DNA of 64,000 nt from JBBRYB01 sp038238115 (GCA_038238115.1 JBBRYB010000003.1:124001-188000); one strand, 5' to 3'; numbered from the stretch's first letter, positions 23,102-35,408 are shown. Notes: generated from the letters alone by a model not told the origin. Made by a program: numbers and translations.

Positions 23102-24835
23102 GTGTCGGACAACCGTGAGACTGAGGGAGGGAGCCGGCGGCGGTCGCAGCTCAAACTGGCCGGCGACCGGGTGGCTGCCGGTGTCGCCCACGCCGCCGTC
23201 ACGCCGGTTCGCGCCACCGCGGGGTTGTGGCGGCGCTCTATCCAGGCGCGAGTCGTCATCGGCACGCTGACGCTCTCGGCGGTGCTGTCGATCCTGGCGG
23301 GCTGGATGCTGATGAACCGGGTTACCGACGGTTTGCTCGAGGGTAAGCGGCAGGCGGCGATCTCCCAGGCCGTCGCCGGCGTCGACACGGCCAGGTCGAA
23401 GCTGGAGGCATCGGATGTCAGCAACTTCATCGACGCTGGCAACGTCCTGAATGGGCTCATCAGCGTGCTGTCGCCGCGCGACAATGCCAGCAACGACTAC
23501 TACGTCGTCATTCGCGGGCCGTCGCTGCCCTACCAGAGTTCCGCTGTGGCGGCGGGCACCCGGGTGTCGGCCAACCTCGACGTCACGAAGACGGTCCCCG
23601 ACGACCTGTGGGACCACGTCCGCTCACAGCCCGGCAGCTGGTACGCGTACTCGCAGGCGACGTTCTTCAGCAACGAGCGACCCAAGGAACCGGCCCTGGT
23701 GGTCGGGTCCCAGGTCCTCGACCCCAACACCGGCGAGCTCTACTCGCTGTTCTACGTGTTCCCGCTCAAAGAGCAGCAGCAGACGCTGTTCGTCGTCCGC
23801 AGCGCCCTGATCACAGCCGGCGCCCTGCTCGTCGTGCTGCTCGGCACGATCGCGTGGCTCGTGACGCGACAGGTGGTCACGCCGGTCCGGCTGGCACGAC
23901 GCATCGCCGAACGGCTCGCATCGGGGCGCCTCGAGGAGCGCATGCACGTGCGGGGCGAGGACGACATCGCGCGACTCGGCCTGTCGTTCAACCAGATGGC
24001 GGACAGCCTGCAGCGCCAGATCCGCCAGCTGGAGGAGTTGTCGCGCGTGCAGCGTCGATTTGTCGCCGACGTGAGCCATGAGCTGCGCACGCCCCTGACC
24101 ACGGTGCGGATGGCCGCCGACGTCTTGTATGACGGCCGCGCGTCCTTCGACCCGGTCACCGAACGCTCGGCGGAGCTGCTTCAGACGCAGCTCGACCGCT
24201 TCGAGCTTCTGCTGACCGACCTGTTGGAGATCAGCCGCTTCGACGCTGGCGCTGCCCTGCTTGACCTGTCCGACGTCGACCTGCGCGATGTGGCGCGCCG
24301 TGTCATCGACGCTGCGTCCGCGGTGGCAGAACGGCGTGGCTCCCGGGTCCGCCTCGTCGTGCCTCCCACGGCGGTCCTCGTGGAGGCCGACGCACGCCGG
24401 ATCGAGCGGATCGTTCGCAACCTCGTCGTCAATGCGATCGAGTACGGCGAGGGCAACGATGTCGAGGTGCAGGTGGCGGCCAACGCCGACGCAGTGGCTC
24501 TGTCCGTGCGCGACCAAGGCGTCGGACTCAAGTCGGGTGAAGAGGTGATGGTGTTCAACCGCTTCTGGCGGGCCGATCCGGCTCGGGCCAGGACCCGGGG
24601 GGGCACCGGCCTCGGGTTGTCGATCGCAGTCGAGGACGCCGCCCTGCACGCCGGGAAGCTGGATGCCTGGGGTCAGCTCGGCACGGGCTCGGTGTTCAGG
24701 CTGACCCTGCCCCGACGGGCTGGTGGAGAGTTCGCCGTGTCACCACTGCCGCTTGAGCCGTTGGAGCCGCGCCCGTTGACGACGGTGGCGCCGTACCCAC
24801 GCTTCGTGCACGAGACCCGTCGGGGGATCCGATGA
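23102..24835 (+). CDS. mtrB: Sensor histidine kinase MtrB
   Basis: A 577-residue kinase partner of MtrA. A basic N-terminus is followed by a membrane helix (about 52-75), an extracytoplasmic domain, a second helix (about 232-258) and a HAMP region with RLARRIAERLASGRLEERM. The HisKA box DVSHELRTPLTTV carries His326. The ATPase domain has the N-box RNLVVNAIEYGEG, the G1 DQGVGL, F-box FNRFWR and the G2 GGTGLGLSI. The GTG start lies six bases after mtrA. The stop overlaps lpqB. Confidence 0.95.
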   Translation: MSDNRETEGGSRRRSQLKLAGDRVAAGVAHAAVTPVRATAGLWRRSIQARVVIGTLTLSAVLSILAGWMLMNRVTDGLLEGKRQAAISQAVAGVDTARSKLEASDVSNFIDAGNVLNGLISVLSPRDNASNDYYVVIRGPSLPYQSSAVAAGTRVSANLDVTKTVPDDLWDHVRSQPGSWYAYSQATFFSNERPKEPALVVGSQVLDPNTGELYSLFYVFPLKEQQQTLFVVRSALITAGALLVVLLGTIAWLVTRQVVTPVRLARRIAERLASGRLEERMHVRGEDDIARLGLSFNQMADSLQRQIRQLEELSRVQRRFVADVSHELRTPLTTVRMAADVLYDGRASFDPVTERSAELLQTQLDRFELLLTDLLEISRFDAGAALLDLSDVDLRDVARRVIDAASAVAERRGSRVRLVVPPTAVLVEADARRIERIVRNLVVNAIEYGEGNDVEVQVAANADAVALSVRDQGVGLKSGEEVMVFNRFWRADPARARTRGGTGLGLSIAVEDAALHAGKLDAWGQLGTGSVFRLTLPRRAGGEFAVSPLPLEPLEPRPLTTVAPYPRFVHETRRGIR

Positions 24836-26586
24836 CGTCCGTAACGACCCGCCTCGCCCAACTGGCGGCGGTCTCGCTGGTGCTGCTGGTCGCCTCGGCC
24901 TGCGTGTCCATCCCCACGAGCTCGTCGGTTCAAGAGGGGCGGGCGGTCGGCCCGCAGAACGAGCCGATCTTCATCAACACGCCCCCCGACCCGATAGCGG
25001 GCGCGGAGCCGGCCGCCGTCGTCCAAGGCTTCTTCCAGGCCATGCTGGCCTATCCACAGACGGCGACGATCGCGCGAAAGTACCTGACGCCGGCGGCCGC
25101 GGCTGCGTGGAACCCGCAGGACGGACTGGTCGTCTACGCCGAGCCGAGCGTCGGGCAACGGTCGAAGACGTCTGTCTCGTTCGCGGCGACGGCGTTGGGC
25201 TCGCTCGACGAGCGCGGCTCGTGGACCTCGGCGCGCCCCGCCCACAGACAGATCCTCGCCGACCTGCGCGTGAAGCGGGTCGACGGAGAGTGGCGGATCG
25301 AGAACCCGCTGCCCGGCATCTATGTCGACCGCGACTTCTTCCAGCGCGGCTACGACCCCTACTCGCTGTACTTCTTCGACCCGACCCGCACGGTGCTCAC
25401 TCCGGACCCGGTCTATCTCGTCAAGAGCGACAGCACCGCGACGACGCTCGTCAAGGACTTGCTGGGCGGGCCCACCAGCGACCTCGCAGGCGTGGCCGGC
25501 TCGGCAGCACCGAGCGGCGCTCAAGTAGACGTGTCGGTCTCGACGTCCGCTACCGGAGTCGCGGAGATCCCGCTTAGCGCAGACGTGCTCAGCCTGTCGG
25601 CGGACGACAGGCAGCTGTTCGCTGCGCAGCTGGTGTGGACCCTTCGCCAGGTCCCGGGTATCGAGGCCATTTCCATCACCGTCGACGGCATCCAGCTCTC
25701 CGTCCCCAATGTGGGCGCTGAGATTTCGGTGGACAAGTATGCCGGCTACGACCCCGCCGGCCTCGCTGGCGAGCGCAGACTCTTCGCCTTCGACAAGCAG
25801 GGACTCGTCACCGTCGCCTCCGCAGACGCGGCACCGGTGTTAGGGCCTGTGCGCGCCATACCCCCCGGCCGATCCGCGGCCATCGACACGTCGGGGTCGC
25901 TGGCCGCGATCGTCGACCCGGGGGGACGCACGATCCTTGTCGCCGGGGTGCCCACCGGGTCCGATGACGCCGTGTCCACCTGGTTCAGTGACGGGACGCG
26001 TTTGCTGCGGCCGTCCTGGGACGTCCATACGGTCTTGTGGGTGGTCGACCGTACGACGACCGGGTCGAACTTCTACGCGGTCACGGCCGATGGTGCCCGG
26101 CCAGTGCGGGCGCCTGGCTTGAGCGACCAGGACGTGGTGGCCTTCGCTGTGTCGCGCGATGGGGTACGCCTGGCGGCGATCGTGCGCTCGGGCGCCAACA
26201 CCAAGCTGGTCGTGTCGATGATCAACCGCAACCCACAAGACCCTACGCGGGTGTCCCTTCGCGACGCGCATCAGATCCTGAGCGCCGACGTCAATGTCCG
26301 GCAGATGACCGGCCTGGCCTGGGTGGGCCCCACGTCCTTGGCTGTTCTGGGATCAGAGCCGAACGTGAGCCTGCAGCCCTACGAGGTTGCGATCGACGGA
26401 TCCGACACCGAACAGGCAAGCGGCTTCCTGCCGGTGCGTCCGGTGCGGATTGCCGCCGGTCCCAACCTGGACGCGCCGATTGCCGTGGGAGCGCTGAACG
26501 GCGAGATCTACGTGCAGACGGCCGACCTCAGCTGGGTGCGGTTCGGCGGGACCAGCAGGCTGCGGGCACCGGTCTACCCAGGCTGA
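24832..26586 (+). CDS. lpqB: Lipoprotein LpqB, MtrB-associated
   Basis: A 584-residue lipoprotein: hydrophobic signal with lipobox VASAC (Cys24), then the conserved CVSIPTSSSVQEG. A GerMN-like domain lies in the middle (VYLVKSDSTATTLVKDLLGGP, broken for description, with SADVLSLSADDRQLFAAQLVWTL), and a beta-propeller-like C-terminal half follows. In mycobacteria LpqB binds the extracytoplasmic part of MtrB and modulates its signalling. Its ATG overlaps the mtrB stop (24832-24835). It would sit on the outer face of the membrane. Confidence 0.93.
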   Translation: MTSVTTRLAQLAAVSLVLLVASACVSIPTSSSVQEGRAVGPQNEPIFINTPPDPIAGAEPAAVVQGFFQAMLAYPQTATIARKYLTPAAAAAWNPQDGLVVYAEPSVGQRSKTSVSFAATALGSLDERGSWTSARPAHRQILADLRVKRVDGEWRIENPLPGIYVDRDFFQRGYDPYSLYFFDPTRTVLTPDPVYLVKSDSTATTLVKDLLGGPTSDLAGVAGSAAPSGAQVDVSVSTSATGVAEIPLSADVLSLSADDRQLFAAQLVWTLRQVPGIEAISITVDGIQLSVPNVGAEISVDKYAGYDPAGLAGERRLFAFDKQGLVTVASADAAPVLGPVRAIPPGRSAAIDTSGSLAAIVDPGGRTILVAGVPTGSDDAVSTWFSDGTRLLRPSWDVHTVLWVVDRTTTGSNFYAVTADGARPVRAPGLSDQDVVAFAVSRDGVRLAAIVRSGANTKLVVSMINRNPQDPTRVSLRDAHQILSADVNVRQMTGLAWVGPTSLAVLGSEPNVSLQPYEVAIDGSDTEQASGFLPVRPVRIAAGPNLDAPIAVGALNGEIYVQTADLSWVRFGGTSRLRAPVYPG

Positions 26587-26684
26587 CGCGTGCGCGAGTC
26601 CACAGCCGTCGCTAGTGGCGCTGCTCGTCCACAACGGCCAGGAGGGGCATTCCCGGCGGCTGACGCGAGGGCGACCATCGGGGG

Positions 26685-27389
26685 ATGGGCTCTCGTCATG
26701 GCTATCTCGCGGCGTCCGCGGACCTCTTCCTGGGTGGCGCCTGTGTCGGCTGCACGCGTCCCGGGCCACCGCTGTGCTCGCGGTGCGGCGCCTGTCTGGA
26801 GGGTCTGCCCTATCGCACCCGACCATCCCCATGTCCGCCTGGGTTGCCGCCGACGTACTGCGTCAGCGGTTACCAGGGTGCCGCCCGCGCCGCGCTGGTC
26901 GCCCACAAGGAGGAGGCCCGGCTGACGCTGACGCGGCCGTTGGGGCGCGCTCTCGCCCTGAGCGTCCTCGGCGTACTCACCGCGACAGCCGCCCGGCCGG
27001 TCGTCATCACCCTCGTCCCCACCCCGTCGTCGCGGGCCAGGGCGCGCGAGCGCGGGCACGACCCACTGCTGCGGATGACGCGGGAGTGTGGCAATGCGTT
27101 GCGCGCAGCAGGCGTCGCCACCACCGTTGCGCCCGTCCTCGCGGTAGTGGGCACAGTTGCCGACCAGGCGGGCCTCGGCGCCGACGCCCGGGCGGCCAAC
27201 CTGACCGGCGCGTTCACCGTGAAACGGCGCCGTCGCCTCGACGGCCACTTCGTGGTGCTGATCGACGACATCGTGACGACCGGAGCGACGGCTCTCGAGG
27301 CGAGCCGCGCCGTCGGGCAGGCGGGAGCCGATGTGCTAGGAGTCGCCGTCGTGGCGGCTACCGCCCGCCGTGGCTGTCTTGGTCGATGA
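26685..27389 (+). CDS. ComF family amidophosphoribosyltransferase-like protein
   Basis: A 234-residue protein. The N-terminal four-cysteine zinc ribbon is Cys20, Cys23 (CVGC) with Cys31, Cys34 (CSRC). The C-terminal phosphoribosyltransferase domain ends in the PRPP loop VLIDDIVTTGATALEA near residue 190. ComF proteins act in DNA uptake in naturally competent bacteria, but in actinobacteria the gene is conserved after lpqB with no proven role. The start is ATG 26685, about 100 bases after lpqB. Confidence 0.85.
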   Translation: MGSRHGYLAASADLFLGGACVGCTRPGPPLCSRCGACLEGLPYRTRPSPCPPGLPPTYCVSGYQGAARAALVAHKEEARLTLTRPLGRALALSVLGVLTATAARPVVITLVPTPSSRARARERGHDPLLRMTRECGNALRAAGVATTVAPVLAVVGTVADQAGLGADARAANLTGAFTVKRRRRLDGHFVVLIDDIVTTGATALEASRAVGQAGADVLGVAVVAATARRGCLGR

Positions 27390-27791
27390 GCGTGCGGTCC
27401 ACCGGCGCTGACTTGCGTGACCGCAGTCATCGATATGTGGCACCCCGTCCGCGAGAGTTCCGCCGGCGTTGCGGGACGTCCCCGGCGATCTGCGTCGCGG
27501 GTGGCGGGTGTCCCGCACGCGCATCCTCCGCGCACGAAGTTCGTCATCGCCCGATGTTTCGCATCGATCTCCTGCTCGGCCTTGCATGGTCATCCGCCCG
27601 ACGCCGCTCACGACGAGCAACGTTGATGGACTCGGGACCCTTTCGGCGTCGGCTTTGACCGATAGCGACTAATGTTGGTCCATGGCACCCGTCCGGGTCC
27701 GTGGTTGCGCTGACCGGGTCTCGATCCGTCGAGGCCCCGAGAGGCAAGCCGATGCCAGCCGCAGGCAAAACGGCCCACGTAAGGCTGACGT
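27390..27791. other. Non-coding stretch between comF-like gene and the hpf leader
   Basis: About 400 bases with no credible protein. It must contain the hpf promoter; TTGACC at about 27655 and TAATGT at about 27670 are individually promoter-like but too close together to be a pair. Confidence 0.4.
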
Positions 27792-28020
27792 GACCGTGCA
27801 CGGTCGCACCAGCCGATCACGGAGCGGCTTAGCAGTAAGCCCTGCCCCGTCGGAGGACCGATGTCCTCCGCCGGCGGGAGAAGGTCTGCGTGGCACAAGC
27901 CGCAAAACCTCAGCAGGCGAGTGTGGGGACGAAGACCAGGTCGGACGGACGGGTCGCCATGTCCGCTGTTCACAGGAGCGCAACCGGCACGACCCGGTGC
28001 GCTCCTTCGCGTTGAGGAGG
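27792..28020 (+). promoter_or_regulatory. Structured 5' leader of hpf with a possible Shine-Dalgarno switch
   Basis: Four hairpins follow each other: GACCGTGCACGGTC (27792-27805), GGCTTAGCAGTAAGCC (27826-27841), GGAGGACCGATGTCCTCC (27852-27869) and a 12-bp stem at 27975-28005. In the last, GGAGCGCA and CCGG pair with CCGG and TGCGCTCC across one bulged A. The 3' arm base run CTCCTT (28002-28007) can instead pair with GAGGAG (28014-28019), which is the hpf ribosome-binding site, around a six-base loop. The two foldings exclude each other. No known riboswitch class was recognised. Confidence 0.55.
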
Positions 28021-28024
28021 CAGT

Positions 28025-28639
28025 GTGGAAATCGTGGTCAAGGGTCGTCACTGCGAGGTGTCGGACCGGTTCCGCAACCATGTCGAGGAGAAGCTGGCGA
28101 GTCTGGAGAAGTACGACCAGCGTGTCATCCGCGTCGATGTCGAGGTGTCGCAGGAAACCAACCCCAGGCAGTCGAGCCAATCGGTATGTGTGGAGATCAC
28201 GATCCGCAGCAAGGGCCCTGTGATCCGGGCCGAGGCATCGGCGGAGGACAAGCTCTCCGCCCTCGACAAGGCGGTCGAACGGCTCAACTCCCAGGCGCGC
28301 AAGGCGCACGACCGCAAACGTGTCCACCACGGCTCACGGACGCCGACGTCGCTGGCCCAGGCGATGGCGACCAACGGGAACCACGACGCGGCCGCCCCGG
28401 AGGGCGAGGACGACTCGCTGGAGCACAAGGTGGGCCCCCTCACCGTGATGGGCGACGGTCCGCTGGTCGTGCGTGAGAAGTCGCACCCCGCGGCACCGAT
28501 AACGCTCGACCAGGCGCTCTACGAGATGGAGCTCGTTGGCCACGACTTCTACCTGTTCATCGACAAGGAGAACGACAGTCCGTCCGTCGTCTACCGCCGG
28601 CGTGGCTACGACTACGGTGTCATCCGACTGACAGACTGA
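28025..28639 (+). CDS. hpf: Ribosome hibernation promoting factor, long form
   Basis: A 204-residue HPF. Residues 1 to about 100 are the S30AE domain (MEIVVKGRHCEVSDRFR, then VRIDVEVSQE-like VRVDV blocks and KLSALDKAVERLNSQARK). A linker follows, and then the C-terminal dimerisation domain (ITLDQALYEMELVGHDFYLF, VVYRRRGYDYGVI). Long HPF dimerises 70S ribosomes into inactive 100S particles in stationary phase. The GTG start has GAGGAGG four bases upstream. It is the counterpart of M. tuberculosis Rv3241c, and its expression may be controlled by the structured leader. Confidence 0.94.
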   Translation: MEIVVKGRHCEVSDRFRNHVEEKLASLEKYDQRVIRVDVEVSQETNPRQSSQSVCVEITIRSKGPVIRAEASAEDKLSALDKAVERLNSQARKAHDRKRVHHGSRTPTSLAQAMATNGNHDAAAPEGEDDSLEHKVGPLTVMGDGPLVVREKSHPAAPITLDQALYEMELVGHDFYLFIDKENDSPSVVYRRRGYDYGVIRLTD

Positions 28640-28767
28640 TTAGCCGGAGATCGCCGCGTCGGCAACCTCATGAGCCACCGCGAGAATCCCTCACCTGCGG
28701 CGCCGACACAGCGGCCTTTCTGCCGCCCAAGCCATCCCCTGGCGGTGGCCATGCCATGATTTCGGTC

Positions 28768-29457
28768 ATGACCGACGTGGTGGCGATCAATCTGCAGCGC
28801 GAACCTGTACGCGTCGCGGTGGTCGACGACCAGGAGTTGTTCCGCCGCGGACTGGTCATGCTGGTCGGCGCCGAGGACGACATCGAGGTCGTCGGTGAGG
28901 CATCGGACGGCGACGAGGCCGCCGCGCTGGCCGAGGCGACGGTGCCCGACGTCATCTTGATGGACGTGCGGATGCCCAGGAAGTCGGGCATCGAGGCGTG
29001 CTCGTCGATCAAGGAGGTCGCCCCATCAGCGAAGATCATCATGCTCACGATGTCGGACGAGGAAAGCGACCTTTACGACGCGATCAAGAACGGCGCGTCG
29101 GGCTACCTGCTCAAGGACGCCTCCATCGACGAGGTCGCCCAGGCGATTCGAGTCGTGGCTGACGGACATTCGCTGATCAGCCCCGCCATGGCGGCGAAGC
29201 TGCTCGAGGAGTTCAAGACGATCTCGCGGCCCGGCTCGAAGGCCGATGCCATGACGCCGAGGCTGACCGACCGTGAGCTCGAGGTGCTCAACCTGGTGGC
29301 CCGGGGGCTCAACAACCGCGAGATCGCGAAGGACTTGTTCATCAGCGAGAACACGGTGAAGAACCACGTGCGCAACATCTTGGAGAAGCTCCAGCTGCAC
29401 TCGCGCATGGAGGCCGTGATGTATGCCGTGCGCGAGAAGCTCCTCGACCTCCCGTGA
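28768..29457 (+). CDS. NarL/LuxR-family response regulator (orphan)
   Basis: A 229-residue regulator: receiver domain with acidic pocket VVDDQE and phosphoacceptor Asp66 (VILMDVRMP), Thr/Ser switch MLTMSD and conserved Lys (LLKDAS). The LuxR-type helix-turn-helix lies at the C-terminus (LTDRELEVLNLVARGLNNRE, then SENTVKNHVRNILEKL). No histidine kinase lies beside it. Start ATG 28768 is chosen over ATG 28756 because CATGAT ends seven bases before it and the receiver fold begins shortly after. A similar regulator sits between hpf and secA in other actinobacteria, as I recall. Confidence 0.88.
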   Translation: MTDVVAINLQREPVRVAVVDDQELFRRGLVMLVGAEDDIEVVGEASDGDEAAALAEATVPDVILMDVRMPRKSGIEACSSIKEVAPSAKIIMLTMSDEESDLYDAIKNGASGYLLKDASIDEVAQAIRVVADGHSLISPAMAAKLLEEFKTISRPGSKADAMTPRLTDRELEVLNLVARGLNNREIAKDLFISENTVKNHVRNILEKLQLHSRMEAVMYAVREKLLDLP

Positions 29458-30662
29458 GACGGGACTCACTCAGCCGGTCTCAGGCACGCAGAATCACGCT
29501 GGCAGCGCAGGGGTTCCTCGACTCGCGGCACGAACCGCCAACCATGCGCACCCTGCTCCGCACGGTGGCTCGCACAGGCGTGCTGCAGATCGACTCGGTG
29601 AACGTGCTCCAACGAGCGCACTTCATGCCGCTCTTCAGTCGGATGGGCCCCTACGACACCTCGTTGCTCGAGCGTGCCGCAGGCAGGAAACCACGCCGGC
29701 TCGTGGAGTACTGGGCACACGTGGCGGCGTACATGCCGGTCGAGCTCTGGCCGTTCATGCGGCACCGGATGGCCCGGGCGCACAGCGATGCCTGGGGTGG
29801 ACCGCGGAGCATCTATGCCCGCAAACCCGACCTCGTTGCCAACGTGCTGCGAGACGTGGTGCGACACGGTCCGGTCACCGCTCGAGACATCGACGACGAC
29901 CTTCCGCAGGTGAAGGTCGACTGGGGCTGGAACTGGTCAGAGGTGAAACAGGCGCTGGAGTTCCTCTTCTTCGCGGGCGAGGTGACCGCGTCGGGGCGCA
30001 ACGGCCAGTTCGAGCGGCTATACGACCTACCCGCACGGGTCATCCCTGAGCACATCCTGCGTCAGCCGGAGCCAACGCTCCAGGAGGCGCACATTGAGCT
30101 GATCCGGCGTGCAGCGATCTCCCACGGGGTCGGTACCGAGCAGTGCCTGCGCGACTACTACCGGATGCGCCACGAGGCGTCGAAACCGGCAGTTCGGGCG
30201 CTCGTGGAAGCCGGTGAGCTGCTCCCGGTGTCCATCGAGGGCTGGCGACAGCCCGCCTACCTGCACCGAGACGCCCGAGTTCCCCGCAGGGTGCCCGCCC
30301 GGGCGCTGCTCAGCCCCTTCGACCCGGTGGTCTGGGAGCGCAGTCGCACCGAGCACCTGTTCGACTTCAGGTACCGCATCGAGATCTACGTCCCGGAGCC
30401 GGCCCGGGTCCACGGCTACTACGTGTTGCCGTTCCTGCTGGGCGAGGATCTCGTCGCCCGGGTCGACCTCAAGGCCGACCGCAGGTCCCGGACTCTCGTC
30501 GTCAAGGGTGCCTACTCCGAACCGGCAGCACCCGAGGGAACCGCGGCGGAGCTGGGTGCCGAGCTGCGCACTCTGGCCGCCTGGCTCGGACTGGACGACG
30601 TCGCCGTGGCGCCGCGCGGAGATCTCGCGCCGGGGTTGCGGGATCACCTGTGGACATCGTGA
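29454..30662 (+). CDS. YcaQ-like winged-helix DNA glycosylase family protein
   Basis: A 402-residue protein of the HTH_42 family. The catalytic-type QID motif (LQIDSVNVLQRAH, Gln45-Asp47) corresponds to the QxD motif of YcaQ and AlkX, which unhook interstrand DNA crosslinks and release bulky alkylated bases. Tandem winged-helix segments are suggested at about 130-190 and 195-260, and RALLSPFDPVVWERSR near residue 280 is a strong family block. The GTG start overlaps the stop of the response-regulator gene, so the pair is co-transcribed. The actual substrate is unknown. Confidence 0.85.
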   Translation: MRRDSLSRSQARRITLAAQGFLDSRHEPPTMRTLLRTVARTGVLQIDSVNVLQRAHFMPLFSRMGPYDTSLLERAAGRKPRRLVEYWAHVAAYMPVELWPFMRHRMARAHSDAWGGPRSIYARKPDLVANVLRDVVRHGPVTARDIDDDLPQVKVDWGWNWSEVKQALEFLFFAGEVTASGRNGQFERLYDLPARVIPEHILRQPEPTLQEAHIELIRRAAISHGVGTEQCLRDYYRMRHEASKPAVRALVEAGELLPVSIEGWRQPAYLHRDARVPRRVPARALLSPFDPVVWERSRTEHLFDFRYRIEIYVPEPARVHGYYVLPFLLGEDLVARVDLKADRRSRTLVVKGAYSEPAAPEGTAAELGAELRTLAAWLGLDDVAVAPRGDLAPGLRDHLWTS

Positions 30663-30680
30663 CCGATCTGCGCTCTCGCC

Positions 30681-30686
30681 TATCAT
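30681..30686 (+). promoter_or_regulatory. Possible -10 box TATCAT of secA
   Basis: TATCAT is 79 bases before the secA GTG and would give a leader of about 70 bases; the -35 is not clear. Confidence 0.35.
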
Positions 30687-30765
30687 GGGGCCACGACGTC
30701 ACCTTCACGGCTGCAGCGACGAAGCGCCACAGCCGACTGCCACCTTGACAAGGGGAGTTCCACCC

Positions 30766-33642
<2,877 letters not shown>

Positions 33643-33686
33643 GCGCGTGAGCCTCCGCATCGAGCCGGGTCGGGGACGAGGGTGTC

Positions 33687-34610
33687 ATGGCTGCCCAGCG
33701 CGCCCATGAGCACTCGGTCCCGTCGGGCACGGGCAACAAGACCAGGCTGACGGTCGTCCTTGCCATCACGCTCGGGGTGCTCGCGGTCGAGGTCGTCGGA
33801 GCGTGGCTCACCGGCAGCCTCGCTCTGCTCGCGGATGCGGGCCACATGCTCACTGACGTGGCGGGACTGAGCCTGGCCCTCGTCGCGGCCCGTCTCGCGC
33901 ACCGCCCCGCCAGCGACCAGCGGACCTGGGGGTTTCGGCGTGCGGAGGTGCTCGCCGCCGCCGCTCAGGCGTCGGTTCTTTTGGCGGTCGGCGGCTACAT
34001 CCTCGTCGAAGCAGTACGCCGCCTCGTCTCACCTCCGGATGTGTCATCGGGCGGCATGATCGGCTTCGGCCTGGTGGCGTTAGCCGGTAACGCGGTGGCG
34101 ATCGCTGTCCTGACGGGTGCGCGCGCCGACAACCTCAACATGCGAGCCGCCTTCCTCGAGGTGGTGGGTGACGCTCTCGGGTCGGCGGCCGTGGTGGTGG
34201 CCGCGGTGGTGGTCGCCGCCAGCGGTTGGCAGCGCGCCGACGCGGTGGCTTCGGTGCTGATCGGCGCGTTGATCTTGCCGCGCACGTTGAGGCTGCTGCG
34301 CGAGAGCGTCGACGTGTTGCTCGAATCCACCCCCAAGCACCTTGACCTGGCCGACGTACGTGGACACATGCTCGGCATCGACCACGTGCACGCGGTGCAC
34401 GACCTGCACGCCAGCCAGGTGGCTACGGGCCTGCCGATCTTCAGCGTGCACGTCGTCGTCGACGACTCGTGCTTCCACGACGGTCATCTGACCCGGCTGC
34501 TCGACGATATTCAGGCCTGCCTGGCCGGCCACTTCGACGTCGACCACTCGACGATCCAGTTCGAGGCTGCCTCGCATATGGCGCACGAGCCGTCGGCGCA
34601 CGACTTGTGA
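33687..34610 (+). CDS. Cation diffusion facilitator, CzcD/ZitB type
   Basis: A 307-residue zinc/cobalt/cadmium-type exporter. Helix II carries LLADAGHMLTDVAGL, with the HxxxD metal site, and helix V the VGDALGSAAV metal site. Between helices IV and V it lacks the long histidine-rich loop of many homologues. The C-terminal domain (HVHAVHDLHASQVATG, SVHVVVDDSCFHDGH) is the cytoplasmic metal-sensing dimer domain. It differs from the CDF protein at 17786 and is the second metal exporter in the window. Confidence 0.9.
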   Translation: MAAQRAHEHSVPSGTGNKTRLTVVLAITLGVLAVEVVGAWLTGSLALLADAGHMLTDVAGLSLALVAARLAHRPASDQRTWGFRRAEVLAAAAQASVLLAVGGYILVEAVRRLVSPPDVSSGGMIGFGLVALAGNAVAIAVLTGARADNLNMRAAFLEVVGDALGSAAVVVAAVVVAASGWQRADAVASVLIGALILPRTLRLLRESVDVLLESTPKHLDLADVRGHMLGIDHVHAVHDLHASQVATGLPIFSVHVVVDDSCFHDGHLTRLLDDIQACLAGHFDVDHSTIQFEAASHMAHEPSAHDL

Positions 34611-34806
34611 CTGCTGCCGCCCCGAAACCTCAGTGGTCGCGCCTGCCGAACGGTCCACTCGGGACTGGTCGCCAGCCCGGTGTGGCAGTCTGCTGGGATC
34701 CAGTCCGCGCTGCCGCGTGCGGTTCGACTTGCCGACGGTTTCATCGGGGACGCCGAGCAGACGGAGCGCCCGAGCGCCGACGTCACCGCGCACCAGTCCT
34801 GAGGTC

Positions 34807-34826
34807 CGCCGGATCGAGGTCCGGCG
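34807..34826. terminator. Hairpin between convergent genes
   Basis: CGCCGGA and TCCGGCG form a perfect 7-bp stem around TCGAGG, in the 246-base gap between the convergent CDF and Rv3235-like genes. A bidirectional terminator is plausible; nothing else is visible in the gap. Confidence 0.4.
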
Positions 34827-34856
34827 CGGCTGACCGACCGGATGTCTCGGCCAGAG

Positions 34857-35408
34857 TCAGCCGAAGGCAAGGGCCGTGCAGGTCCAGCGCTCACGCTGGT
34901 AGTCCAGGCGGGCGGCGAGCGCGCGGGACCGCTGCCCGAAGGTCACCCGCGCGGCCACCTCGGCCGCCGTGGGTGCCACCTGGAAGATGTGGACCGTTGC
35001 GACATGCTGTCGCCTGGGGCGGACGGCAGTTGCCTGGCGATGCGCCGCGACGCGCCGCTGGCGTCGGGCGATGTCGTCGTACACACTCGCATCGGTCCAT
35101 CGAGCGAGCTGGCTGAGCGGTCTCTCGCTCGAGACGACCTCGACGACTGCCTGCAAGAAGCGACACGCCCACGTCTGCGGGTCGGGGATCGTCGCGTCGA
35201 CCGCGGCCGGCGGCTTGACGATCGTCAGCGCACTGGACCTCGGCACCGCATCCAGTCCCGACGACAGGGGATAGCTCAGCGCGAGCGCCCCCTGGGTGTA
35301 GACATCGCCGCGTGCTGCGCCCAGGCGGTCGTCAATGCGTTGCCATTGGCGGTGTCGCGGGAGCGCCAACGATCGCAGCGGCGCCACGGTGTCACGGGTG
35401 GATGTCAT
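34857..35408 (-). CDS. Rv3235 family protein
   Basis: A 183-residue actinobacterial protein of unknown function. The recognised core is DPQTWACRFLQAVVEVVSSERPLSQLARWT (about residues 77-106, named here in halves: CRFLQAVVEVV and RPLSQLARWT). It is followed by a predicted helix, VYDDIARRQR, and the C-terminal block RVTFGQRSRALAARLDYQRERW. Homologues lie close to secA in actinobacteria. It overlaps the 3' end of the LysM gene by 17 bases, so translation is probably coupled. Confidence 0.72.
   Translation of the reverse strand: MTSTRDTVAPLRSLALPRHRQWQRIDDRLGAARGDVYTQGALALSYPLSSGLDAVPRSSALTIVKPPAAVDATIPDPQTWACRFLQAVVEVVSSERPLSQLARWTDASVYDDIARRQRRVAAHRQATAVRPRRQHVATVHIFQVAPTAAEVAARVTFGQRSRALAARLDYQRERWTCTALAFG

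Noticed and set aside
27655..28020. A known riboswitch (cobalamin, c-di-AMP ydaO, SAM) before hpf
   Set aside because: I could not find the conserved sequence cores of these classes in the region. Only the hairpins themselves can be supported.
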